Source: Lasiosphaeris hirsuta
Lineage: Eukaryota > Ascomycota > Sordariomycetes > Sordariales > Lasiosphaeriaceae
NCBI GenBank assembly: GCA_030549175.1
Contig: JAUKUA010000005.1
Coordinates: 4,712,001-4,776,000 of the forward strand
Reading direction: 5' to 3'
Length of the DNA stretch: 64,000 nt
Of the stretch, positions 45,001 through 55,452 are shown one piece after another. Position 1 is the stretch's first letter, and every line of letters begins with the position of its first letter. Under the pieces are notes generated by a model. That model did no database searches and was not told the DNA's origin. It saw only the letters and a program-made list of their open reading frames with translations. The position numbers and the translations under genes are program-made.

Positions 45001-45697
45001 GAAGAGCGCGACAGATACAGCCAAGAGCGTCTAGGGTGGCTGAATATGCGGCACGGGTGACTCGAGTGTGGTGTCCGCAAGGTCTACCGTCTTCAACTCC
45101 ATGGCAGGTGGATTCAGAACTGGGGCGAGACTCTGGGGCAGCTTGTATGGATTTTGAGGTTAGGTAATGACCGTCAAGGTAATGTATTGAGGTCGCTGCG
45201 TCGTGACACTGGAGAGAAAACATACCCATGGGTGACTCTGTAATTAGGACCATTTCCTTTTCGCCCTCACATGCGCGCAGGGCAAGGCGATCCAGGCAGG
45301 AATCGTCACAGCAAGGAACTGTTGTGTCATCACAACAATCAGGGGTGGCGACCCTGTCGAGCTTTTTGGCTGATTCAGAGGGGCAGCAGGTGTCCGTCTT
45401 CTTGCTGTCGTGACTTTGGTTGGCGTCGTTTGCTGCCGAGTGGCCTGCACTTTCAGGCTTCACTGCTTGTCCGCAGCATCCATCATCATGGCAGGCGGCA
45501 GGCGCAGACTCCTTGGACGTGGTGCCGTCTTTGTGCACTTGGACGGACGTTGCGACATCGCTGCAGTCGCTGCAACAGACGGAGGCAGCGTCGGGTTCCT
45601 GCATCGCAGATGGCTCAGGTGATCCGGCCGCCATGTTGGAAGGGGGTGCGCCTGCGCTGTCGGGTGGTGGTCCGCAGCAGCCAGAACCGCAGGCCAT
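42041..45697 (-). CDS. crpA: Copper-type P1B ATPase with Cys-rich N-terminus (CrpA-like)
   Basis: An intronless gene of 1218 aa. It is predicted to pump Cu(I), possibly Cd, out of the cytosol; family members sit in the plasma or a vesicular membrane and give copper resistance. The first ~340 residues hold many CC/CxxC clusters (CGSGCCGPPP, CCSDCSD, CCDDTTVPCCDDSC) and two His-rich runs, including DDHDDHDGHDDHDHGH. One heavy-metal-associated domain carries GMDCSSC (398-404). The ATPase core follows: phosphatase TGES (727-730), transmembrane CPC (839-841), phosphorylation site DKTGT (D883), the HP dipeptide in ESIKHPVSA and hinge GDGTND (1097-1102). The last helices contain GLGELVSVVPVI rather than the MxxSS motif of classical CopA, which I recall as normal for the CrpA group. 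It looks intact and is divergent from the damaged NRAMP gene. Confidence 0.92.
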   Translation of the reverse strand: MACGSGCCGPPPDSAGAPPSNMAAGSPEPSAMQEPDAASVCCSDCSDVATSVQVHKDGTTSKESAPAACHDDGCCGQAVKPESAGHSAANDANQSHDSKKTDTCCPSESAKKLDRVATPDCCDDTTVPCCDDSCLDRLALRACEGEKEMVLITESPMGMFSLQCHDAATSIHYLDGHYLTSKSIQAAPESRPSSESTCHGVEDGRPCGHHTRVTRAAYSATLDALGCICRALLALGQESCCAPKERSSIDRKRGSRRNSARSILSRKMGVNCCGEGSCGSGSAQKPEASHGSHGSHHSHSSRASHDHHGHNAEHAVNINSSKDPCCGDCDSASPSSYADSCCDKDEHDDHDDHDGHDDHDHGHMRQLSENAPHSSPSSDPEKGFSEADWEHVVLSVTGMDCSSCENTVKRSFRPIPQVKNLQTSTTLARAEFDLDPSLGTLKDVLTRLHTTCNHTFTRIVIEDYSIDLITNNPSALAAEKEQWPKGVKRVSITSKNTVRVSYQPEKLGARDLVQGGWGGSMELAPPPVDPTIATGKKDLKRDFWMTVFSAILTVPVLVMAWAPLPEDHIAYGAASLALATIIQVVVAGPFYQKAFKALFYNRQIDMDLLIVVSTSAAYIFSVITFALLLSDQPLSVDQFFETSTLLITLIMVGRLAATFARHKAVASISVRSLQTQTAILVAEDGDKEIDTRLFQYGDRFKVAPDSIVPTDGTVINGVSEVDESMITGESLPCKKEARSPVIAGTINGSGPLIVRLNRLPADNTIAAIAKMVDKANLSKAEIQNLADKVASYFVPVIIGITLATFFIWLAVGVKVNDLSGREAATQAITYAIAALIVSCPCAIGLAVPMVIVVSTGIAADHGVVFKSAESIEVARRASHVVFDKTGTLTEGKLSIVNKTFIEEGHDPKVSTALLLGLVESIKHPVSAAVAAHLRSEGFEPLEVDKIKSLPGKGVTGVTPTNLQLKAGNSRWLHLGQDPRIQTILGSARSAFCFTIDGSLAAVFGLADTIRDDAMETVAALQGRGIQCYIFSGDDDGIVQSVASAVGIPAANIRSQCTPDMKQEHVKGLKLGASNRGPRWCFGLLPGKKSPPVVIFCGDGTNDSVAIKEATIGVAIQHDSEGGSAGIGADVAKSVADVVLVVPHLKGILTMVAVSRKAVGRIWVNFYWSFIYNIFAILLAAGAFESRNVRIPPAYAGLGELVSVVPVILLALLLKWEKF

Positions 45698-47089
45698 CCT
45701 TCCAGCTTCGATTGTTTCTGCGGTTTCCCAGACAGTATTGAAGAGGAGACAACGATCGGCTCAGGTATGGTGAAGGTACACAAAGGCAAGAGGAGGCCGG
45801 CCACTTTGGTTTCGGGTGGTGGGTGTGACGGAAACTTTATCCTTGCTTCCAGGTCCTTGGTAGGCAAGATCCGGAATCTGGAAAGACGGGAGAAGAAGTG
45901 ACCAAAAAGGATTTAATCCGGTGGCTAGTGGCAGCTCGATGAAACGCAATATTCCGAGATCCGCTGGGCGTGGGACGTCTCAGATTACCGAGGGCACGGT
46001 ACTCGCACACCTGGTGTCGCAGGTACTCTCCGTCCCACGAGGCAGGGAGTGCGGGAGCGTGGGTGAAGTCGTGCGCGCGTTCAGATGCCACATTCCAGGA
46101 TAAAGTAGGAGCCGGATCTCCAACTACTGTCCCTGCCGCTGCCGCTTGTGCTGGCACTCGTTTGCTGCCAGCACTGCACGTCCAGATGCGGGGGAAATGG
46201 GGCTTGCAAGTGACAGGTGAAAGCCAGGCAGACACAGAAAACGGGGCGAGACAGGCAGTCCAATGGAAGGAGTAGACGAGTGTTAAGACGGCAGTCGCAG
46301 GCACGGACCCGCCAAGGGGGATGTGCCTCCCGGGATCCCATTCGCAGAGGGAGAATGGAACGAAATGGAAGCAGGCATGCTCAGAGAAATAGTGGCCGGC
46401 CGCTTGGCATAAAACACGGGCACCCATTACCAGTGAAAGCTCCTTCAAAACTGCCCAGAGCCGAGAGATGCCGCAGAGTGTCGTCAGTTCGTGATGGCGT
46501 TCTTAGTCGTTGCCGTCTCCCGAAAACCGGACGAGAATTTAAGCCGCTAGATGTGATCATCGACCCGGCGCGCACATCGAAACTCAATTGAGTGACGATC
46601 GAGGGCAATTGGGAGACCGTTGGCGTTGGCTAGGTTTGCGGCAGCCAACCACGGGCTTTCCCGAACGCCGCCTTTCCAATCCACCCCAAACCCTTTCCCA
46701 CGGCTTTCTCATGATCCCAACCAGAATCACTCCCGCGCCAGGCCACTGGCGATGACTTCTTGTCGCGGCTAGATATGGATAAGCTTGAGATTAAGATTTC
46801 CGATTTGCGATGAGCGGTGTGGGCGAGCCGGAACGGCACACATCCGCGGCAGCCACCCTCGTGGAGAGCGCGATGGTTTGCTCGTCAAAGAAAGGCACTG
46901 ACCACCCCACGGCGTCCAGGTGTCCACGTGCATGTCATCCCGCTGCGAGTTGAGATGGGACAAGCTGCAAAAGCTGGAAAGAGCTGCAGCTTCACCGCTT
47001 GCCGCCTTCTTGCCGCGCTGATCTGATATGTCGGGTGCGCTGAGTGGTGCAAAGGTGTGGAAGCATCCATAGCTATCCACGACAAGGCA
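45698..47089. promoter_or_regulatory. Intergenic region between Cu-ATPase and NRAMP genes
   Basis: This and the MITE that follows form the 2.1 kb divergent region between the two metal-transport genes. No gene is visible. I did not identify a convincing copper-regulator site by eye. Confidence 0.4.
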
Positions 47090-47333
47090 TACACTCCAAC
47101 TCTGGTTTGTTTGTTAGCGCGGAACACTCTCGCCAAAAAAGATGGTGAAGTTCTGGCAAGGCCTTTCTAGCAGTTCAAAAGATATACTTGTTATTTTCAA
47201 AGGCCTTTCTAGGACGGGGAAGGCCTGGAACACCAAAGATGCCTTTTCTGGAGCTGCGAAGGCTCATCGGGTCTTTAGTATTTCTTTCGGTGGGAGTGTA
47301 ACGCGCTAACAAGCAAACCAGGGTTGGATTGTA
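47090..47333. mobile_element. MITE copy 2 (best preserved)
   Basis: A 240-bp element flanked by TA on both sides (47090-47091, 47332-47333). The left end starts CACTCCAACTCTGGTTTG and reaches GTTAGCGCG. The right end is its inverse complement over about 38 bp with only around five mismatches. The interior is AT-rich with no coding frame and contains AAGGCCTTTCTAG-like words twice (near 47158 and 47200). TA duplication plus long TIRs is the signature of a Tc1/mariner-type MITE. Two further copies lie at 13549-13865 and 18019-18284. Confidence 0.8.
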
Positions 47334-47778
47334 CTGCATAGAGAGCCAGGTTGGTGCGCAGGCACAGACAGTGCGGGGAGTAGGAGCGGCAGCAAGTGCA
47401 ACGTTCCGGGTGCATTCCGGGGACCGCAATCGGCGTCAGACAACGTTGATAACTAGCTACCCTGCACCTAGATCATACCCTGATCCAGCCAAGAGAGTCC
47501 GGACCGTTCAGATTGATCCCAGAAGCTGTTCAATGAACTGCTGCTGAATTGAGATAAAACACCGAAAAGTTTGGTAGGTCAGCCATACCGCGCCACGCCT
47601 TCCCTCGCTACGAGCATCCCATTACAGTGTAGCACAAGAACCTAGCCCCGCGTGACGTCGTGGGAATGCCCGCCTGATTGAGCTGACACAATCAACGATA
47701 AAGAGACAATCCCAACCGACTGCAACACAATCTAGAGGCAGGCACGCACACAACAACGCACGGCGCATTGCCGCAAAA

Positions 47779-49831
47779 ATGTGTTCGCGCCCCTCTAGAA
47801 CTGACGAGCCCTACGAGGGCGAGGGCTACAACCAGAATCCCAACGCTCTGGCTGCCGACTTGACCACCAACCAGGACCTCAACGGCATCGCTAATTCGAG
47901 AGTGAACCGCGGTCGAGATGCCCGCACCATTGGCAGCTCGTCGCAAGCCCTCGAGGACGAAGTCGGCATTGGCCCCGACCGACCGCCCATCATCGATATC
48001 AGCGGTGGGGGTGAGAAGTCGACCAATGCCGCTCCCTCCATTGGTCGACTTGGGGTGGGACGAGATCTCGATGGCAAGGTCACTGCCACCGAACTACTCA
48101 TCTCGGCCCCGTCTGGGGAGAATTCTCCCCCGGTAGTGGCAGCCCCCATTGCGAATCTTCTCGTTTCGCCCGCTTCAAGCAGGTTCTCTTCACGTACAGC
48201 CAGTTCATTGGCCCTGGCTTCATGATCGCTGTGGCATACAGTAAGTCTAGCTCCCCTCGCCCTGTCTATTTGCACGTCTTTTGCTCCTTGTCTGGGCGTT
48301 TGGTTAAGCAAATAAACAGTTGACCCCGGAAATTATGCCACCGATATTGCCGCCGGAGCCAGCTATCGTTTCAAGCTCCTCTTCATCGTCCTCCTGAGCA
48401 ATCTGTTTGCCATTCTTCTCCAGAGCCTGGCCATCAAGCTCGGTACCGTCACCGGCCTTGACCTGTCCTCGGCTTGCCGCGCCTTCCTTCCGCGATGGCT
48501 GAACTATGTCATGTATGCATTGGCTGAGATTGCTATCATCGCAACCGACATCGCCGAGGTATGAGAGTACCATGGTCGTTCAGTCGCACCCCAAGCTAAC
48601 AGGTCAGGTCATCGGCACAGCTATCGCCCTCAATCTTCTCATTCCACAGATCCCTCTTATCGCAGGATGCGCCCTGTCCATCCTCGATGTCATGGTCATT
48701 CTCTTCTTTTACAACCCATCGGGCTCTATGAGAGGCCTACGGTTGTTCGAGTTCTTTGTGTGTCTGTTGGTTTTGGGCGTTGTTATCTGCTTCTGCATCC
48801 AACTGTCCATGATCACCGACACGAGTGTGGGCGAGGTGTTCAGGGGATACTTGCCCTCGTCTGCAATTGTCGAGCAACAGGGGTAAGCATTGCATTGCAT
48901 TCATTTGCTTGCGAAGCATAGCACGCTGACAAGGATCCAGACTTTACCAAGCTTGCGGCATTCTCGGCGCAACTGTCATGCCCCATAGCCTCTTCCTCGG
49001 TTCCGGTATCGTCCAACCCCGGTTGCGCGAGTACGACACGCAGCGCGGCCTCCTGCCGGTTGAGCCCAGCTCCGCCGCCTCTTCCACCACCGACGGCATT
49101 GACAAGGTCCACTACATTCCTTCGCAAGCCGCCATCAAACACTCCCTGAAATACTCTATTATCGAGCTTGCTCTCTCCCTCTTCACCTTTGCGCTCTTTG
49201 TCAACTCGGCCATCCTCATCGTCGCCGGCGCCTCCCTCTACAACAACCCTGATGCTCTCGGCGCCGAGGATATTTTCGCCATCCATGCCCTGCTTTCTCG
49301 CAGCATCTCCCCTGCTGCCGGCACCATCTTTGCGCTTGCCCTCTTGCTGTCAGGCATATCAGCCGGCATCGTCTGCACCATCGCCGGCCAGATGGTCAGC
49401 GAGGGGCCTTGAACTGGAAGATGAAGCCTTGGCTACGGCGTCTCATCACCCGGCTGATAAGCATCACCCCGTCCATCATCATCGCTGCCGCGGTGGGGCG
49501 AAGCGGGCTAAACAATGCGCTTACGGCTTCGCAGGTTGCGCTGAGCAGTGTCCTTCCCTTTGTCACAGCGCCGCTCATCTACTTTACCTGTCTCAATCGT
49601 TACATGACTGTCCGGCCTGGAATGGCCCGGTTTCATGTCGAAGCTGAGGATGAGGAGACGGCGCTGTGGGCTAGAAGGCGCGGCGGCCCCTTCATGACTG
49701 TCCGTGGTGAGCAGGGCGGGGTGAAGATGGCGAACTCGTGGTGGTTGGCTATCATTTCCGGTCTGGTGTGGCTGATTATTGCGGTCATGAATGTGGCAAA
49801 CTTGGTGCTGCTTGGGTTGGGTCAGGCCTGA
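47779..49831 (+). pseudogene. NRAMP (Smf-type) divalent metal transporter with frame breaks
   Basis: A gene for a proton-coupled Mn/Fe importer. The start at 47779 opens a polar N-terminus containing ADLTTNQDLNGIA, typical of fungal Smf proteins. Introns at 48241-48319, 48559-48607 and 48883-48940 are GT-AG and phase-consistent. The TM1 metal motif DPGNYATDI and the TM6 motif ATVMPHSLFLGSG are intact, as are most helices. Two breaks interrupt it. At 49401-49410 the frame ends EGP-stop, while the expected continuation (LNWKMKPWLRR) lies one base away; no intron explains this. Near 48160-48170 the N-terminal frame must shift by one base to reach FKQVLFTYSQFIGPGFM. A phase-compatible intron at 48011-48078 could bypass this second break, but it lacks a branch site and gives an unnatural sequence. 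The gene is probably non-functional unless these are assembly errors. Confidence 0.8.
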
Positions 49832-51154
49832 GAGTCGGAATCACGGTGATGAAGCACGTACGGTCGCTCTCTTTTGATATGCTTCATGGGTTGGGAGTCG
49901 GTGGGCAACACTCTTTTAAAGCGGCGATGAGATGAATGGGTGCGAAAAAATGGTTCTGAGCGCAGTCACTTGCTGGATTCAACATCACAAGTGCAAGAAT
50001 ATGAGGAATATGGTGCCCCGGGATAGGGCTACACTGGCACTGACTACCAGTGGCATGGCGAGGATCGGGGGGAAAGACTGGACGGACTGCGATCTTTGAC
50101 AAAGGTGATACTCAATTCGATACACTCGTTGAATCTCCTCCAGGCTGTTTTATGAGACGAATCTGGGTTCACAAATTTCCATTTTCGTACATCGCCCACG
50201 TGACATGTGACATTGCTCACCCCGGCTCAGGATTTGCTCAGTCTTGCTTACCTTTGCTCACCTTGAGTACCATTTTCGGCAGGCTGCGCCGCAGCATGCT
50301 GAATTGCCTCAACTGTACCCGAGGGAGCCCAGAATTGGTCCCATGGGTCATAAAAACGGCCAAACTGATTCCCATTACTTGGGATAAATAGGTTCGCCTT
50401 TACCTGTTTTACGCCAGAAACACGGCACTGCTAACCAAGGGTTGCAAAAGTGGTTATATTATTAGTCCCTGTGGCTTTCTAGCTATGCTAAGAGGGCTAT
50501 ACCAATTATATGCGTACAGATAAATGGGGTTTTTAGTTAGTTGTGGAGGTACCGCCGGCTATCCATTCTGACACTTCCCCTTAAATTTAACTAACTAGTT
50601 TTATGATGTATGTGTGGCTAAAGGGGATCGCTGATAGGTAGATGTTACCTGAACGGCATGCCACCTAAACTAGCTCAATCTCCCCACAAAGCCCTTTATC
50701 CCACCCACCTCTCGCCGTACATGGCGCTATGTATAAAGCAGTCCCTTACCAGCTGTCAACATGCCATTTTAATATAGACCTTACCGCTAAATGTATCTAG
50801 GCTGGATATCACTTAATTGATATCCTAGCAGTGCTACTCTTTATCTCCTCGTACTGTATAACCCGAGCCCTAGCCTACCTCTAGACCCTAGAGAGACTTT
50901 TGAGGATGTTTAAGAGATTTCCTGTAAGTGGTATATATCTCCCCTAGCCTCCTACCCCCTTAGCTGTATATCTGTATATCTTACCTATCTTGAGCACCTC
51001 ACCCTGCTCGGTGCGGAAGCGTTGAGGAAGAGACCATCTCCTCAACACGTTCATGCCAGTAGGACCGTTCGAGGGGGGTCCACGTATACGCTTTATAGAA
51101 GGAACATAAGAGGACGTCGATCCTTGTGATATCGAGCTACCATCCTTTATGTTA
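49832..51154. other. No intact gene; AT-rich, probably RIP-altered DNA
   Basis: From about 50440 on, the sequence is rich in TA/CTA/TAG words with scattered stops in every frame, like the decayed transposon at the left edge. One minus-strand frame near 50990-51110 still reads protein-like (WSLPQRFRTEQGEVLKI) but is not assignable. Confidence 0.45.
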
Positions 51155-51250
51155 GATAGGTGTTAAGCTGTCCTCCAGATCACCCCAGTAATAGGAAAGT
51201 TCTTCATATTTAAGCCTGGTATTATCCAAGTCCATGGCCTCAAGCGCGTA
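51155..51250 (-). pseudogene. HET-domain remnant
   Basis: On the minus strand the stretch reads LKYEELSYYWGDLEDSLTPI followed by a stop. This closely resembles the start of many HET domains (YEALSY.WGD). The rest of the domain cannot be followed through the surrounding AT-rich, stop-laden DNA. It is most likely a HET gene killed by RIP. Confidence 0.5.
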
Positions 51251-52344
51251 CTTGATTGTACCTATATCCCTACCACTGCGGAGAGCTAATATACGTGTCT
51301 ATAAGGGCCTCTCGGGAAGCGTATCCTACTTAAACAGCGCCTTATTTAAAGAAGCAAACGCGCTTCCTTTATCCGGATCCAGGAACGATTTCAGCCCCGC
51401 TTACCGCTCTATATCACGCCTCAGCTCAGCCATTAACTTCTAGTTATTCCTTCTAAAGCTATCTCGGACCGTGTCCCCGATCGTACATAGGTCCTCTACC
51501 GCCTTGTGGAATAGATACTGGGCCTTTTTAATGTCGTCTTAAATGTCGACGGAGTTTGGTGCCTTGGTGACATTGGCTATTACTTTACTTGAGAACCTAT
51601 CCTGGAAGGTACGAGATATTGTTTATGGATAAAAGCTGAGAGTAGATAGTACAGATAAGTGGCGTTATTTGAGGATGGATCCCCGTGCTATGCGATGTTC
51701 AAAGAAATATCCATGTGGGTCGCTCTCTCATTCTCTGCATTAGCGACATGCTTCGAACCAGTCCCGTGTAGCCTCTCCCATGTCAAAACGGACAGCCAAG
51801 CCAAATCCTCCTCTAACTGTTGTCCTCCTGGCGGCGCTTCTCTTCTTGTTCGTTCCGTTCGGCGGTAGCAATCTCAGAGACTCGAGCGGAACGGGGCTGT
51901 AGCTCCGCAGCCTGATATATACATAAGACGACAAGAGCTCCCCTCGCACGAGCATAAGCCGTAACGGCTACATAATAGGGAGCACATTTGGGGGGGGGGG
52001 GGGGGGGGGGGGGCTTTGGCAAAGCCAGCGGTCGTCGAGATCATGACGCCGGAGCCAGTGTATGAGATGGATACAGGTATTTAGGGACTGAGGCCATCAC
52101 CTTCTCCAGGCAGGATCAGAGTAGCTTGAGGAGCGGGATGGTATAGACCTGGAGACGTCGGGAGCGTACAAAGCCTGAAAAGATATTCGATATATCTAAA
52201 ACAGCTTGTATCATCTGAAAAGTCGACAAAATCTAGCCTGTACCCAAGGGGTTCCTGATCCCTTCTACCTAGGAAATATCCAAACTATACATAAAGCATT
52301 ACTCCTTCGCCAATGTATATATCTAAATCCGATCTCCATTGCCC
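51251..52344. other. No gene seen; decayed DNA with a G24 tract
   Basis: AT-rich sequence to about 51660, then mixed sequence with a run of 24 G (51990-52013). No frame has a recognisable domain. Confidence 0.45.
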
Positions 52345-53091
52345 TCACTTCAACCACACATATGCCCACCAAAGAATAATGTTGGCGGCGACGATGGTTT
52401 GGAAGCCGACCATCGATCCGCCAAAGTGTCCCAGCGCGTATGCAGTGACGACCAACCAGAAGATGGTAGCCACAACCGAACACTCTTTCACCTTTCTCTT
52501 GACATGTACAGCCCTCGCGGCGGCGGAAGACGTGAGGAAGTCGGGGTATTTCTCGGCGAAAGCTTGTTCTTGAAAGAATTGGGGGTGGCGGGACGCCTGG
52601 GTCAGCTCGTCTTGCTGTTCGGCGTCGAAAATGGCGACGGCGATCGGCTCGGTGGTTGGGTCGTCCGTGGCTGTGGCCTGTGGTAAACAGTCGCGTTAGC
52701 ACACACTTGAACCAGATGGAATGGCTGTTGGGGTGCGGAGCTAACGTACCCGTTGTGAGAAACGAACCCCTTCGATGGTGGTGTTGACGAAGATGTCCTC
52801 CAGTGCCTGGATAATGGAAACAAGTCGCGGCTGCGTGATCCACGGCACCCAAAAGGGCCGGCACGTGGCTGCCAAATTCATGGCGTCGCCAATGGTGGTG
52901 GTGGGATGAACCTGGCGGGTGTGAAGTTCATGTGACCCCCATAAAAGACAGTTGGTGGAGATGATGCGGATGAAGTCTGGGGCGTCGTTGGCTTGTGCTT
53001 GTGCCGCCGCCCGGTGGTTGGTGCGCGAAGAATCCGCTGCAGACGCATTGGGTCCGGCATACGGGACGGCTTCGAGAGCGTTCGAAGACAT
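52345..53091 (-). CDS. Two-exon protein with two C-terminal membrane helices, unknown
   Basis: Exon 1 is 53091-52750 and exon 2 is 52677-52345, with a 72-bp phase-0 intron (donor GTACGT, acceptor CCACAG); the product is 224 aa. The N-terminus is Ala/Ser/Asn-rich. A folded-looking middle follows (FIRIISTNCLLWGSHELH, GDAMNLAATCRPFWVPWI, LEDIFVNTTIEGVRF). Exon 2 has an acidic region, EKYPDFLTSSAAARAVHVKRK, and two hydrophobic helices at the C-terminus (VVATIFWLVVTAYALG and FQTIVAANIILWWAYVWL). It is a membrane protein, possibly tail-anchored, of unknown family. The start is the first ATG of the frame. One GCTGTGATCACAGC palindrome lies about 160 bp upstream. Confidence 0.7.
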
Positions 53092-53249
53092 AGCCGAGCC
53101 TTTAGCTGAGACTGGGTAGGACAACTCTTGTGTGGCCGGCGGCCGTAGGATGGTACGGTTGCCTTGCGACAGAAAAAAAATATATATATATATGGGAAAG
53201 AACAATAAGGGGTGGGTGTATGCTTCCCATATGAGGCGGCTTGCCTCCA

Positions 53250-53263
53250 GCTGTGATCACAGC
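53250..53263. promoter_or_regulatory. Palindrome GCTGTGATCACAGC, site 1
   Basis: A perfect 14-bp palindrome about 160 bp upstream of the minus-strand gene starting at 53091. The same word recurs at 53713-53726 and 53742-53755, and with one change at 55453-55466. Confidence 0.4.
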
Positions 53264-53704
53264 CAGCTGAACCCCTGTTGGAAAATGGGAGACTAGCACA
53301 AGGAAGCGACCCATTCGAAGGCGAGGGCACAGGAGTGCTCAACTGGCCTACAAAATACGAGCAAGTTAGGATTCAGAAACCTTAGTGTCATACCTCTCAT
53401 CATACCCCTCCTGCCAGTGCTTGACTGGGATATCTTGTGGCTTGCTGGGGCTATTCCTGAACCCAGATCATTTGGCTCTCTTTCCCGTGTTAAGCCACAG
53501 GCTGCCAAACCTCGTCTCTGTGGCGCCACTGGCGCCACATATTCCTCGGGAGGGCGACCCTGGGACACGTGCGACACGTCACACAACGTGGACGAACAGG
53601 CGCTGCAAAGGCACAACGGAGAGGATGCGGGCCCCCGGCTCCGTAAGGTAGTTAGCGTAAGTGAGCAGCCTTCGGAGGGCTGCGGCTGCGTTGTTGATTT
53701 GGCC

Positions 53705-53759
53705 AAGCACGTGCTGTGATCACAGCCAAAAAGAAGCACGTGCTGTGATCACAGCCAAA
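53705..53759. repeat. Two direct 26-bp repeats, each with an E-box and the palindrome
   Basis: Two identical units (53705-53730 and 53734-53759), separated by 3 bp, each contain CACGTG followed immediately by GCTGTGATCACAGC. They lie in the region between the two divergent genes at 53091 (minus) and 54323 (plus). The layout suggests a duplicated protein-binding site. Confidence 0.6.
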
Positions 53760-54322
53760 GAGAAATTGGCGGCAACCGTGAGAATAGTTCACCAGATCAA
53801 GCTCTCGTCCCATGAAATCTGCCATGGCCCAATGATGACTCAATCAAATTGAATCAAGATACTCCGATATTAATTTTATTTTTATTCATCGCGAGCTGAG
53901 CAGCAATATCGATGCCCCTCAGCCCGAGTAAGGTACGTCTCTAAAGGTCTAGTCTGAAGCGGTATATGCTGATGTTGGTGGAACAGACATTGACGTCGCC
54001 AAGAGCGACGAGTGCGTGCTCCGCCGGGCGGTTGAAGAAGAGCGACCAAACGTATCAGCTGAACAAATACCTTGAAACCCCACACTTCAGCGATTCAGTT
54101 ATCATTGGCGGCAGTAGTACATGTCAGAACCCTACATCTCGCATTTCATAGCCATTTATTTCCCTTGCTGACTCTAGTACAGCACCCAAGCAACGAGTTC
54201 AAAGCGTCAAGAGAACCATTTCATTCTTCGACAAGGTATTCGGTTATTAAAAGTCATTCAGCACACCAGCTTTGGGGAAATCTCAGGCCCCTTGATTTTC
54301 CGCCACCCTGAAGTCCGCAGAG
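53760..54322. other. No gene seen; upstream of zinc-finger-like gene
   Basis: An AT-rich patch near 53865-53890 and unassigned sequence; it is expected to include the promoter of the plus-strand gene. Confidence 0.4.
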
Positions 54323-55293
54323 ATGGACACAGCCGGTTCGACACGGTTGGATGCATCCCCATTTCTCACTGGCCGCCTAAAATGCCCCTATTGCAACCAT
54401 GTGAACGGCTTTGCCAATTATGGGCACTTCAAGTACAACCTCGGATCCCCATGCCACCACACGACAGCAACAGCAGCTAATTTGACAATGTTTTGCAGGC
54501 AACACGTGATGAAGTCCCACAGTTTCCTGTACAACTGTGAACTCTGCGGTGAGAGCTTGGAAGTAGACAAAAGTATTGGGTACGCTGCGGCCAAATCGAA
54601 GCGGGGCAACTTGAAGCACAAGTGCAAGCCAGGGGCACCTCACGGCGACTTGGAGATGGTGAATGAACGTCAGGTGGAGCAGCTCAACAAACTTGGACAC
54701 GTCAAGTCCATCAACGTTCAGGAGAGATTGCGACGAACCTATGAGATTTTTGGCAAACCAATCCTGGACAGTTACTGTACGTCTCTATCAACTCCGCCTC
54801 GAGTTAGCGGCACCCTTGCCGGTTTTCACAATCTTCCCGTACTGATGTTTTTACCGCAGACATACAGCCGGTGCCAATGACAACACTCACACAACCGGTG
54901 ACAGAAGATAGGTCATGGATCCCCGGCTTTGGGCCGGTTGAAGTGGCCGGCGTGGAAATTCCACCCCAGACGCAGGGGCTCACAGCCGAAGCGGTGAGCT
55001 TGAACCAAGACCTCCAAGATCGAGCGGAGAGGTATGCTATCAGTGGAGGTGCCACTGTGCCTGGTAGCGACTCTGGCTATATCACAATGTCTGATCTCTG
55101 TATCAACACTGAAACAGCAAGTACCGGCCAGGATCCAGGCTTAGTAAACGCTTGGCGTGGGTCTCTGGTCAATCTCTTTGCTGCTGGTGAGTGGAGTAAC
55201 CCTGGGGCTCCACCTCCTGATACTGGCCACTCTCTCTTTGACCTCGATATACAAGACGACCTCGTAGAGGATGGAAACATGGGAGCATATTAG
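54323..55293 (+). CDS. Zinc-finger-like protein, two exons
   Basis: Exons 54323-54776 and 54860-55293 are joined by an 83-bp phase-1 intron (donor GTACGT, acceptor CCGCAG), giving 295 aa. The N-terminal half carries several Cys/His groups: LKCPYCNHVNGF, then Cys-His-His (PCHH), FCRQHVMKSH, and YNCELCGESL with a later KHKCKPG. These fit degenerate C2H2-type zinc fingers, so a nucleic-acid-binding role is likely but not shown. The C-terminal half is acidic, Ser/Thr/Gly-rich and ends DLVEDGNMGAY, as in activation-type tails. No known family is recognised. Palindrome sites flank the gene on both sides. Confidence 0.7.
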
Positions 55294-55452
55294 GAAGTCT
55301 TGTTCTTCTTTCTTTTCTAGTTTTCAACTTTGGTAGTTTGAAGCTACCTTTGCATTATTCGAGTTTCATAACGATTCATCTCAGAAAACGTTTTCCAATA
55401 TGCCAGTCGTAACCCGGCCGGAGGGAGTGCCCTGTGTAGGTACTATTGGTTA

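Noticed and set aside
45837..46448. 203-codon minus-strand frame upstream of the Cu-ATPase
   Set aside because: No domain, no paralogue, atypical composition, and it lies in the shared promoter region.
48011..48078. Intron that would remove the first NRAMP frame break
   Set aside because: Donor and phase fit, but there is no branch site and the downstream frame is His/Cys/Trp-rich and unlike Smf N-termini; kept as an alternative only.
53705..53759. Short direct repeats resembling a CRISPR fragment
   Set aside because: Only two units with a 3-bp gap, in a fungal genome; better read as a duplicated binding site.
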